A DNA stretch of 64,000 bases from Rhizobium nepotum 39/7. GTDB lineage: Bacteria > Pseudomonadota > Alphaproteobacteria > Rhizobiales > Rhizobiaceae. The notes under the pieces are model-generated. The model worked only from the letters and a program-made list of their open reading frames with translations, had not been told where the DNA came from and did no database searches. The stretch spans positions 1 through 64,000 of the forward strand of contig NZ_JWJH01000017.1 of NCBI RefSeq assembly GCF_000949865.1, written 5' to 3'. Both the position numbers and the translations under genes were made by a program. Below, piece by piece: positions 40,069 to 47,508 of the stretch; position 1 is the first letter of the stretch; every line of letters begins with the position of its first letter.

Positions 40069-40544
40069 CAGTGGAGCTTGTCCTCCCCTTCCCGATAGTC
40101 GGCCGGATGAAAGTCAGTCTTGATCGCGCCGGGGGTCGTGAAATCGGAGGCGTGCTGATGGCGCGTCAGATCGTGCCCGGATGCTTCGAGATCGTCGATT
40201 TTTCGGTCGATGAACTGACGGGAGAACGGGCACACTTCGTGCGCGACCCTGCTCTCCACGACGGGTTTCTCGACGAGTTCTTCGAGCGGACCGGGCGCGA
40301 CTACACGAATTACAACTACATCGGAGAATGGCATTCGCATCCCAATCTCCCGGTCACTCCGAGCATCACCGATCTCGGCAGCATGGAGGACCTCGTCAAT
40401 GGTGAGCGAGACATTCCGTTCGCGGCGCTTCTTGTCGTCAGGTCGGACGATCCTTCTGAATTTACAGCAACCGCTACATTCCATCAGCGCGGGATGCCCC
40501 CTGTTCCCGCTCGCATCCTGTGCACGAACCAGAGACATCAATGA
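40065..40544 (+). CDS. cap3: CBASS Cap3: JAB/JAMM isopeptidase
   Basis: Zinc deconjugating peptidase that reverses the Cap2 linkage and restrains the system. The JAMM motif is complete: Glu26 in REIGGVL and GEWHSHPNLPVTPSITD with His90, His92, Ser100 and Asp103. It starts at GTG inside the Cap2 stop (GTGA). The 159-residue length is normal for Cap3. Confidence 0.94.
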   Translation: MTVELVLPFPIVGRMKVSLDRAGGREIGGVLMARQIVPGCFEIVDFSVDELTGERAHFVRDPALHDGFLDEFFERTGRDYTNYNYIGEWHSHPNLPVTPSITDLGSMEDLVNGERDIPFAALLVVRSDDPSEFTATATFHQRGMPPVPARILCTNQRHQ

Positions 40545-41620
40545 GTAGAGAAACCTTCGACTGGGCCTTACGTGAGTTCGTTCGTTTTCTGTTGCGGTCT
40601 AAAGGATTCGAAGTTCGAATTGCCGCAGGCTGCGTGCCCATCCTCGTCACGCTGCTGGGTTGGAACTGGGCCGTCAAGTTAGCCGCGCCGGATGGCTACT
40701 CCATCGAGATGGGATCCACGAATGCCATTCCCGAATGGATCCAATGGCCCTTGGTCGCGCTTTTCTCCGCAATCCTCACCTTCTGCGTCTTCATTGCATG
40801 GCGGCGCTTCGTCCGCGACAACGAGCTGCGGAACAGGAAGAAGGTCATCGTCATCGAAGGACGCGGGTTACGAGAAGATGATGGATCCCCGCTGACCGAG
40901 GCGGTGCCCGCAGAAATCGTCGGTAGTCGTATCGGGGTCCTGCTGGATCTCCGGCAGCGCAAGGATGGCGTAGTTGTTGATCCCGAAGAGCTGCTGCTTG
41001 ACGTCGACAGTGCCCGAAGGCAGGTCCAGCAGCACGCGAAGCACGGTGATAGCCGAGACGTAACGCTGGTCTACGGCGGCTTGACCCCGGTCCCTTTCAC
41101 CTTTCTCTCAGGTGTTGTCTTCGATGACGAGGGGCGGATCGTCGTCATGGATTGGGACAGGACCCGCGAAGCTTGGCGCAGCCTCAACAGCGATGATGAT
41201 GGCCAGCGATTTGAAGTCGAAGGTCTTGATGGGATCGAGAGTGTGAAAGAGGTCGTTCTCGCAGTTTCGATCTCATACCAGGTGCGTTCTGAGAACATCG
41301 CGACGACTTTCAGTCATCCGGTCGTCCGCATGACAATGCCGGACCTTGCATCGTCGTATTGGTCACAGGCGAAGCAGAACGCACTCGCGACACAGTTCTT
41401 CGAGGTTGCCAAGCTCCTTGAGGCGAAAGGCGTAACCATCATCCACCTGCTCCTGGCCGGACAGAACAGCGTGGTGTTCAATCTCGCCCGCCGATACGAC
41501 AAGCGAAACCTTCCTGATGTGATCGTTTATCAGTACGAAGGCGACAATCTGAAGAAGTTTCCCTGGGGAGTCAGGATGCCGGTCCACGGACAGCGAGCCC
41601 CATCGATCGTGCGGACTTGA
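40541..41620 (+). CDS. CBASS effector, two-TM SAVED (Cap14-like)
   Basis: Membrane effector that is thought to sense the cyclic nucleotide through its SAVED domain and kill or halt the infected cell by damaging the inner membrane. The 359-residue product has two membrane spans (about 27-47 and 67-88) and a long C-terminal SAVED domain, whose signature is IHLLLAGQNSVVFNLARRYD followed by VIVYQYE. SAVED domains bind cyclic tri- or dinucleotides. The ATG at 40541 overlaps the Cap3 stop as ATGA; an ATG at 40520 is less likely. Calling it Cap14 rests on the two-TM plus SAVED layout. Confidence 0.88.
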   Translation: MSRETFDWALREFVRFLLRSKGFEVRIAAGCVPILVTLLGWNWAVKLAAPDGYSIEMGSTNAIPEWIQWPLVALFSAILTFCVFIAWRRFVRDNELRNRKKVIVIEGRGLREDDGSPLTEAVPAEIVGSRIGVLLDLRQRKDGVVVDPEELLLDVDSARRQVQQHAKHGDSRDVTLVYGGLTPVPFTFLSGVVFDDEGRIVVMDWDRTREAWRSLNSDDDGQRFEVEGLDGIESVKEVVLAVSISYQVRSENIATTFSHPVVRMTMPDLASSYWSQAKQNALATQFFEVAKLLEAKGVTIIHLLLAGQNSVVFNLARRYDKRNLPDVIVYQYEGDNLKKFPWGVRMPVHGQRAPSIVRT

Positions 41621-41682
41621 AACCTGATGGAGAGATGCCGAAGTGCGGTTGCCGGAAACGTGCTTAACCTATCGTCAGCACT

Positions 41683-41911
41683 TTAGAGGATAACGACGCA
41701 ACAGAAGTCCTTCAGCCTGCAGAAGAAGTTCTCGACGGTGTCGCTGGGCGTAGAGCGCCCGGTCGTGCTCGATCTGGACCTCGCGGCTCTTCTTCGTCGG
41801 AACGACGCCACGCTCCGCGCAGCCGCAGAGTCTCAAACAGACGTCGCCAGCCCCCGAGCCACGCCCAGTCTTCGCCATCGCGTCATCACCTGCGCGAGCC
41901 TGCCTCCACAT
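41683..41911 (-). pseudogene. IS5-family transposase fragment, frameshifted
   Basis: On the minus strand the reading GVVPTKKSREVQIEHDRALY matches the C-terminal part of IS5-type (IS427/IS1031 group) transposases, which read IPPKKNR...HDRA.YA.RH. After QRH the family's next block, VENFFCRLKDF, continues in another frame, so there is a one-base shift near 41737; a stop follows at 41683. The catalytic DDE core upstream is absent. It is a dead remnant right behind the CBASS operon and suggests that the area has been a site of insertion. Confidence 0.75.
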
Positions 41912-41951
41912 TTCAAGAGTTTGGTCGAAAGCTACGGAAGTAAGTCTGATT

Positions 41952-42692
41952 TCAGATCTGTCGAATCTTGTAGACGAATACTCCGGTCCCTACGCGATCG
42001 TGCGTGCTCACAGGAGCGAATCCATAGTTTTTGACCAAGCGAACCCCATGCTTCGTCATCGGCCTGGCGAAGGCTTTGAGGCAATCCTTGTTCATGAGAA
42101 AAAGCTTGAGCTGCTCAACAGCCGCCGCTGCGCCTTTGGTGTTGGCACCTGCGATGCTGCCTATGTAGACTGAGCTACCCTTGGCGAAGCGCTTGGCAAA
42201 GTTGTCCAAATCGACGGTTCCGGAGAGAAGATTGCGCTCCTGCACCTGGGCCACACCCTTACTGGTCAGCGGGACTACGCAAAAGTATCCGATAACTGCT
42301 TGGGTCTTGACGTCAACAATCTTCCTGAAACAGTCCTTGTTGTGATTGTAGAGCGCCTGGGTTTGAGCCAGATCGGACACATCACCAACCTTTTCAGCCG
42401 CAAGTCTGTGAATGACGGGCAGATCGGAGAACGCACATTTCGATACGGTTGTGTTACGAAGACTTGTACCCCAAATTCGCTGGAGGCGCTCAAATACCGA
42501 AATGATTAGATGCATGGCGAGCGACAATGCCATCAGCCCTGTGACGGTGAGCATCGCTAGGGGGATCAGAAACGTATAGGGGGCGATAGATGGATAGTTT
42601 TTGGCCAGCTTGTCATCAACGCCATAGGCGGAAACCAAGAATGCAAGCAAGGCAAAGAAGACCGCTGTACCGGTCTTTAAGTAGTCTCTCAT
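41952..42692 (-). CDS. Membrane-anchored protein with acetyltransferase-like tail
   Basis: A 246-residue protein I do not recognise with certainty. Two N-terminal membrane spans (about 8-26 and 38-62) are followed by a soluble part with a GNAT-like pattern: an early helix HRLAAEKVGDV, a strand VIGYFCVVPL, a GSIAGANTKGAAAAVEQLKLF pyrophosphate-loop-like helix and a final GFAPV strand. The ATG at 42692 has GGGGG seven bases upstream. It is convergent with the CBASS operon, its stop lying 40 bases from the transposase fragment. Possible roles include an extra defence gene or a cargo of the same island; both are inference. Confidence 0.7.
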   Translation of the reverse strand: MRDYLKTGTAVFFALLAFLVSAYGVDDKLAKNYPSIAPYTFLIPLAMLTVTGLMALSLAMHLIISVFERLQRIWGTSLRNTTVSKCAFSDLPVIHRLAAEKVGDVSDLAQTQALYNHNKDCFRKIVDVKTQAVIGYFCVVPLTSKGVAQVQERNLLSGTVDLDNFAKRFAKGSSVYIGSIAGANTKGAAAAVEQLKLFLMNKDCLKAFARPMTKHGVRLVKNYGFAPVSTHDRVGTGVFVYKIRQI

Positions 42693-42777
42693 CAAAAAGC
42701 CCCCGAAATTCAATTCAGGGGCTACTATGCAATCATAAGCCGAAATGCAAGGCGAATAAAACCACCTCGACAGTCAT

Positions 42778-42876
42778 TTAGATGATGCGATTGGCTTTTG
42801 CGAGAAAGTAGTTTGCCACGCAGAGAACCGGAATGAGACCCGACATTACGACAATGGCGATTTTCACCAACTCCAT
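42778..42876 (-). CDS. Small membrane protein (32 residues)
   Basis: A short frame with AAAGGA seven bases before the ATG. The product begins MELVKIAIVVMSGLIPVL, a single hydrophobic helix, and ends in a basic KANRII tail. It lies 85 bases upstream of the membrane-anchored gene on the same strand. Function unknown. Confidence 0.55.
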   Translation of the reverse strand: MELVKIAIVVMSGLIPVLCVANYFLAKANRII

Positions 42877-43363
42877 CTTCGTTCCTTTCGTTTTCATCCA
42901 CTCACTGGTCACCGTGACCACAAGCGCACATTACCATCATGCGTTGCAATCGCCAAGCACAATACTTTGAAAGGCCGACGCCTTACGTGATCGTAACCCG
43001 TGTTGATATACAGATCGCAACCTCTCAATGCAATGCACTAGCTGAATGCAGGCCTCACAATCATAACATCGGTTGCAAGGCGATAGTATGATCCGAGCGA
43101 TTAACAGACAATGAATCAAGCCTGTCGACCACGGCGAGATTGATAGCGGCCCTGGTTGGAGTCAAAGACGGGGATTTCTTTATCTCCAACTGGTACGCAA
43201 CCGCAATACGGTAGAGTTCCTGGGCTTTTGGGAGCAGGCCCACGGATCAGCGTCAGCCGTTCAAGCGACATCCGCACCTTATCCGGGCCTGTGGCAGCCG
43301 CCAGCCCAGAACGACGACGTTCTGGGCTGTTACCGCCCATCAGTTTCCGTTGGCAAAAGATCA
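42877..43363. other. Gene-free stretch with a perfect 12-bp hairpin
   Basis: About 490 bases without a supported gene. At 43303-43330 CAGCCCAGAACG/CGTTCTGGGCTG forms a perfect 12-bp stem with a four-base loop, placed 34 bases after the stop of the DUF1254 gene. It probably marks the end of that operon, though the T-run is missing. An open frame at 43116-43493 crosses into that gene and has no coding features. Confidence 0.5.
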
Positions 43364-44386
43364 TCAATTCAATGGTTGGGGAACGGGGAAATGCCAGGTT
43401 CCGTCCAGAACGGATTCGCGTGGCCGATATAGTCGCACCGTATAATTCCAGCCGGCCATGATCGGAAGGCAATTTGGAATCTTGCCATCGCACCCCCCAA
43501 ACTGCACGCTGATCGAACCATCGGCGTTTTTCTGAGCTGTTACGTCGTTGAGCGAGTATGCTCCGTAAGGATTTTTCTCGTAGTAGCCCTTCGAATTGTA
43601 AAGACTGATCGACCAGAACCCCTCGACGGGTACGTCCTTGACATTGAGTTTGTAGATCGTCTTGCCGTCATTTTTGTCAGGCGTGACGTTCAGGTAGGTG
43701 GCGTCCTTGTCCGGGTTACCACCCCATGCGGCAGCACTGGAAACGAGATGACGTACGGGATCGACCTCATCCTTCGATCCGAAGGATTTGTTGAAGTCTG
43801 ACATGGTCGTGGCGAGGATCAGGAGGGCGTCGCGTACCTTCTTTTGACTGGCGGCATCCCAGTCGGCGGCCTCGAACTTGCCCGGCCCGCCTGGCTGTTC
43901 GATCTTGATGGCATCCTGCAGCGCGTGCACCTGTTCCACGTCCTTCGGATTAGAAGGATCGACGAAGGTCCGGATGGCTATCACCATATAGCGTGTGCCC
44001 GCTGTCTCCTTGGTGAAGGTCGATACGCCCTCATACGATACATCAGTGACGTAGTGGTCCTCGTTGATGGCCAGCAGCGACATAAAACGCTTTCCCGCGT
44101 CCGGCAGCGTGATCGTCAAAGGCCCTGCCTCAAGATCGAAGACGGCGCCCGAATAGAGCGTGTCCCGGTTTAATCTTATGATGGTCTGGTTTTCGATCGT
44201 CGCCGGCTCGCGGCGATGAAAGAACTTCCCGAAGCCTCCGTCCTTGACAACATTACCGAAATACAGATCGCTCTCGGCCCGGACAAAGTTGTCGATCGTA
44301 ACTTGCTCGGCCGCGGTGGCCGTGGAAAAGGCGACAAGCGCCGTCATGACTGTTGCAGTGGCCAAGGCAAGAGGTGTGGTTTTCAT
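43364..44386 (-). CDS. DUF1254/DUF1214 exported protein
   Basis: A 340-residue exported protein. The signal peptide ends near STATAAE; the middle part is DUF1254 (AESDLYFGNV, IIRLNRDTLYSGAVFDLEAG) and the last 110 residues are DUF1214 (VEGFWSISLYNSKGYYEKNP and GWNYTVRLYRPRESVLDGTW). This is the short form of the family, whose function is unknown; members often come in pairs, as here. GGAGAG precedes the ATG. It is last of a three-gene minus-strand operon whose promoter region holds the palindromes at 46984-47040. Confidence 0.88.
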   Translation of the reverse strand: MKTTPLALATATVMTALVAFSTATAAEQVTIDNFVRAESDLYFGNVVKDGGFGKFFHRREPATIENQTIIRLNRDTLYSGAVFDLEAGPLTITLPDAGKRFMSLLAINEDHYVTDVSYEGVSTFTKETAGTRYMVIAIRTFVDPSNPKDVEQVHALQDAIKIEQPGGPGKFEAADWDAASQKKVRDALLILATTMSDFNKSFGSKDEVDPVRHLVSSAAAWGGNPDKDATYLNVTPDKNDGKTIYKLNVKDVPVEGFWSISLYNSKGYYEKNPYGAYSLNDVTAQKNADGSISVQFGGCDGKIPNCLPIMAGWNYTVRLYRPRESVLDGTWHFPVPQPLN

Positions 44387-44464
44387 GATATCTCTCCGAT
44401 TTTCTCAACGATTCCCCGAACCGGAAGGGCGGCTTCCCGCCGTGCCCGAGGTCCGGATTCGTGC

Positions 44465-45982
44465 TTACTGGACCTTTTCGAAGTCGCCTGGCTTCCAGCT
44501 CTTGTCGAACCATGGCTCCAATGGCGCGTATAGTCGCAGGATTGTGTTCCATCCCTTGCCGGGCATTGTTTGCACCCAGTTTGTCTCGTGTCCCGCAGGA
44601 ACCGTGGGCGAGAACCAGATAGTCACTGATCCATCCTGGTTTTTCTTGATGCTCGGCTGGTTGCTGTCGATGCCAGCAAGCTTCTGGTCTGTCTCAAGCA
44701 TCGATCTGGTCTGGTTGTCGTAAACTGTGAACGACCAGAACTGCCCAGCAGGAATGGGCGACGGGAGAGTGATCTTGTATGTCTTGCTCCCGTCGAGATA
44801 AGCTCCTGTGGCATCCCTGACGGCAAACGCATAAGCCGAGCCCGTACCAGGTTTTGCGTCAGCCATCGCAGGCGTGATGCCGGTCGCCGCATAATGGAAC
44901 ATCGTGCGGGGGTCGAGCATTCGTTCCCCATCATTGAGAAACTGGTAGCTGTTGCCGATAAAGCCGTTGTTCCACTGACGATCGGGATAGAACTTCGCGC
45001 GCGCTTCACGGGGGTCGAACACCATCGAGCGAGCCGTCGCGTTGCCAACCGCAACGGCATCCGTGAGGATTGCCTTCATACGGGCATCAGGAGCGAAGGG
45101 CTCACCTTTCTTGATACCAATCGAAGCGAACAGGCCGACGAGTTCAGGATCAAATGCATCGCCAGGCTCACTCTGTATGACGTCGTTGAGCTCCTCGTAG
45201 AAATGGAAATCGTTGGCATGGATGGTGTTGATCTGCGCTCCGGAGAGATTGACGAAGGCAGTTTCCGGGACCGCTTCTGCTGCGGACAGCGGATAGACGC
45301 GCGCATGCTCCTTGACGCTTTTCACCGCTGCCGCAATGTCGCCATCCTTGACGAAAGCCCGGTAGAGAACGAAATTCGTGTTGGTTGGCGATTTTGTAAC
45401 AAAGTAGCCGTCGGAGGGCAGCTTCTCAGAGTAGCCCGGCGGGACGAAAAGATACTTTCCTCCCTTGCCTTTATCGGGTCCGATGATACCGACGTCGGTG
45501 ACATAGCGGAAGTACGCATCGTCGACGGGGCCTAGAACACCCGGCGGTACCTGCGCCACGACAGGGCCGTTAGAGAGATCGACACAGAAAAAGACGTAGA
45601 CGGTTGTCGTATTCGCTGTCAGAAATAAAGAACGCGCATCCATCAGGTTCTCTGTAATTCCAATGCCCTTGTTTTTTGCCGCTCCGACATCGGCCAAGCC
45701 CTTGCACATTGCGTAGACAGAGGCGGCCGGCATTCCGGATAGGAACGCCTCGACACCCCTCGAAAAGTCGATGTTGTCATAAACCTTCTGCACGGTCGCC
45801 TGATCGGGAAGGCCATCGGCGAACTTGAGCGTTCCAATGCGAGTTTCGACCGTATCTGGCGTTTGAATGCTGGCAGGAACGTCGGCTTTGAACTTAGGTT
45901 TGGAGGAATCCTGCGCGACGACCGAGGTCGCTGAGAGGAACGAAAAAAGCGCCACGACTTGCATTCGATTGAATCTGGTCAT
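44465..45982 (-). CDS. DUF1254/DUF1214 exported protein, long form
   Basis: A 505-residue exported protein with a signal peptide ending near SVVAQ, DUF1254 in the first half (GMPAASVYAMCKGL, LFLTANTTTVYVFFCVDL) and DUF1214 at the C-terminus (GQFWSFTVYDNQTRSMLE, GWNTILRLYAPLEPWFDKSW). It is the long partner of the gene downstream. GGAGAG precedes the ATG. A beta-barrel gene upstream suggests work at the outer membrane or periplasm, but no reaction is known. Confidence 0.9.
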   Translation of the reverse strand: MTRFNRMQVVALFSFLSATSVVAQDSSKPKFKADVPASIQTPDTVETRIGTLKFADGLPDQATVQKVYDNIDFSRGVEAFLSGMPAASVYAMCKGLADVGAAKNKGIGITENLMDARSLFLTANTTTVYVFFCVDLSNGPVVAQVPPGVLGPVDDAYFRYVTDVGIIGPDKGKGGKYLFVPPGYSEKLPSDGYFVTKSPTNTNFVLYRAFVKDGDIAAAVKSVKEHARVYPLSAAEAVPETAFVNLSGAQINTIHANDFHFYEELNDVIQSEPGDAFDPELVGLFASIGIKKGEPFAPDARMKAILTDAVAVGNATARSMVFDPREARAKFYPDRQWNNGFIGNSYQFLNDGERMLDPRTMFHYAATGITPAMADAKPGTGSAYAFAVRDATGAYLDGSKTYKITLPSPIPAGQFWSFTVYDNQTRSMLETDQKLAGIDSNQPSIKKNQDGSVTIWFSPTVPAGHETNWVQTMPGKGWNTILRLYAPLEPWFDKSWKPGDFEKVQ

Positions 45983-46136
45983 CTGTCTCTCCAGAAGATC
46001 ATATTGGGAACGGGATACGCAGCTTTTTGACGCGCATGTATGTTGCCAGCCCGCTGTGTTCGGGTTGGTCGGCGATGGTCGATTGGAGAACGAGACACTC
46101 TATGCTCAAGAGCTCAATTTTCCATCTCGACAAGCT

Positions 46137-46928
46137 CTATCTGCCCACGGGAAACTGAAAATTCACGCCAGCAAAAATCTGCCACTCCGGCGCTCCGGCT
46201 CCATCGTGCCAGACCGTATACTGAGGTTCGACGAACGCGTTCATCGTGATACCTTTGTCGAGCTGGAATACCTTGCCAATACCCGCTCCTACCGGAATAT
46301 AGGAATTCCCATTTTCAAGATTGAAATTCCAGTTCGCCGAAGAACGCAGATACCACCCATCTGACAGGTTGATGTTGACGATAGGCTGGATTGTCGCGAG
46401 GTTTACGTCGTCACGATCGCTTACACCCGCAAACGACGTCTGATAGGTCACCAGTCCACCCAGTAGGCCCCAGCTCTGGGGCGCGACCGCGACACCGGCC
46501 GCGCCTGCCTGCCACTTGCCACTTCCAAGGGACTTATCGGTGGCAGTTGGCAGAACCAGAAGCGGTCCAGCGCCAATGGTAGCCTCGCCGACCTTCGGGA
46601 GGATGAAAATGTCCATTAGCGTAAGATCGCCAAGACCCGTGACGTATCCGTCGGGAACGTCCGGCGAGGTGGCCACCGGCAGTGTGAACCGTAAAAGTTG
46701 CGGCAGACCGAACATGTCGGAAGGCACGAGGCCTCTTAACAGGAACTGGTTCGCGTGCGGATCGCCTGGCGTGTCGATAAAACTCGGAATGAAATAGTCG
46801 TGAAAATTGACCGTGATTTTTGGCGTCAGCGGATTGTTGGCCTCGTTGATGGCATCATGCGCCTCCTGGGCTAGCGCGGAACCGGGCAGCAAAAGCATGG
46901 ACGTAAATATAACAGAAATTAAACGCAT
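46137..46928 (-). CDS. Outer-membrane beta-barrel protein
   Basis: A 263-residue product with a signal peptide ending near GSALAQ, followed by alternating hydrophobic strands (SPDVPDGYVTGLGDLTLMDI, WGLLGGLVTYQTSFAG) and a final QIFAGVNFQFPVGR. It resembles small transporter-like barrels. The ATG at 46928 has a strong GGAGG; an in-frame GTG or ATG upstream is not needed. It heads the operon barrel, long DUF1254, short DUF1254, and its promoter is the divergent region with two palindromes. Confidence 0.8.
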   Translation of the reverse strand: MRLISVIFTSMLLLPGSALAQEAHDAINEANNPLTPKITVNFHDYFIPSFIDTPGDPHANQFLLRGLVPSDMFGLPQLLRFTLPVATSPDVPDGYVTGLGDLTLMDIFILPKVGEATIGAGPLLVLPTATDKSLGSGKWQAGAAGVAVAPQSWGLLGGLVTYQTSFAGVSDRDDVNLATIQPIVNINLSDGWYLRSSANWNFNLENGNSYIPVGAGIGKVFQLDKGITMNAFVEPQYTVWHDGAGAPEWQIFAGVNFQFPVGR

Positions 46929-46983
46929 GGAACCTCCGGGGATTTCGACCACAGTCGAGCATGAAGCGTTAATCCTGAGAAGT

Positions 46984-46998
46984 CGGTAACGGTTACAT
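46984..46998. promoter_or_regulatory. Regulon palindrome A1 (variant)
   Basis: The core GTAAC-G-GTTAC is a perfect palindrome and matches the TTGTNACNGTNACAA pattern at its inner positions. It lies about 63 bases upstream of the minus-strand barrel gene and 42 bases, four helical turns, from the centre of site A2. Confidence 0.6.
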
Positions 46999-47025
46999 TC
47001 GGTTCGAAAATCTCAACATCAACGA

Positions 47026-47040
47026 TTGTAACAGTAACAA
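47026..47040. promoter_or_regulatory. Regulon palindrome A2
   Basis: TTGTAACAGTAACAA is one of the four close copies of this operator. It lies about 94 bases before the 91-residue gene on the plus strand. Confidence 0.7.
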
Positions 47041-47126
47041 TCTCGCTTTCTCGTGATGGATGTGGACGTGATGTGGAGGGCATATCAACTCGCACAGCCT
47101 ATTTCCGAAAGGGAAACCAGCACGCC

Positions 47127-47402
47127 ATGGAAACGTCGACAGACGCCTCCCATCGGGGCTTTTTGAAGCTTATGCTTCGTCTGCCGGAGCTCCGTAGTGA
47201 TTTGCGGGTGTTCTGGCCACGCGATCCATCAATCCAGGCGCTCTGCGAGGCCTACGACCAAGCGACAGTGATGTTCGAACGGCTCGTCGCGACGTCAGAC
47301 ATCGATGACGAAACACTCATCGAGGAATATCGTATATTGTGCGCGCAACTAGAAGGCGATGTCATTGAAACGTGCGTTTCGAGACATAAGGGGTCCACAT
47401 AA
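47127..47402 (+). CDS. Hypothetical small soluble protein
   Basis: A 91-residue acidic helical protein with no signal peptide, membrane span or known family. It starts METSTDASHRGFLKLMLRLP and has RDPSIQALCEAYDQATVMFE and a helical end with two cysteines. The frame can also start at a GTG at 47073. It stands between the operator pair and the TPR regulator. It could be a small partner of the regulator, but that is only its position speaking. Confidence 0.65.
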   Translation: METSTDASHRGFLKLMLRLPELRSDLRVFWPRDPSIQALCEAYDQATVMFERLVATSDIDDETLIEEYRILCAQLEGDVIETCVSRHKGST

Positions 47403-47508
47403 GCGTAGCTTGGTCCTCTACTCGTCTATTAGAAGTTTGGATTGCAACCACACGTATTATCTAGCATAGTCCGTCCACCTAATGACGCAACGGGTATGAA
47501 GGTGCGGG

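Noticed and set aside
43116..43493. 125-codon minus-strand frame
   Set aside because: It overlaps the end of the DUF1254 gene in another frame and lacks a ribosome site or family features.
47073..47126. GTG start giving a longer form of the 91-residue protein
   Set aside because: The extra 18 residues are basic and unlike the rest, and the ATG at 47127 is the simpler start; it cannot be excluded.
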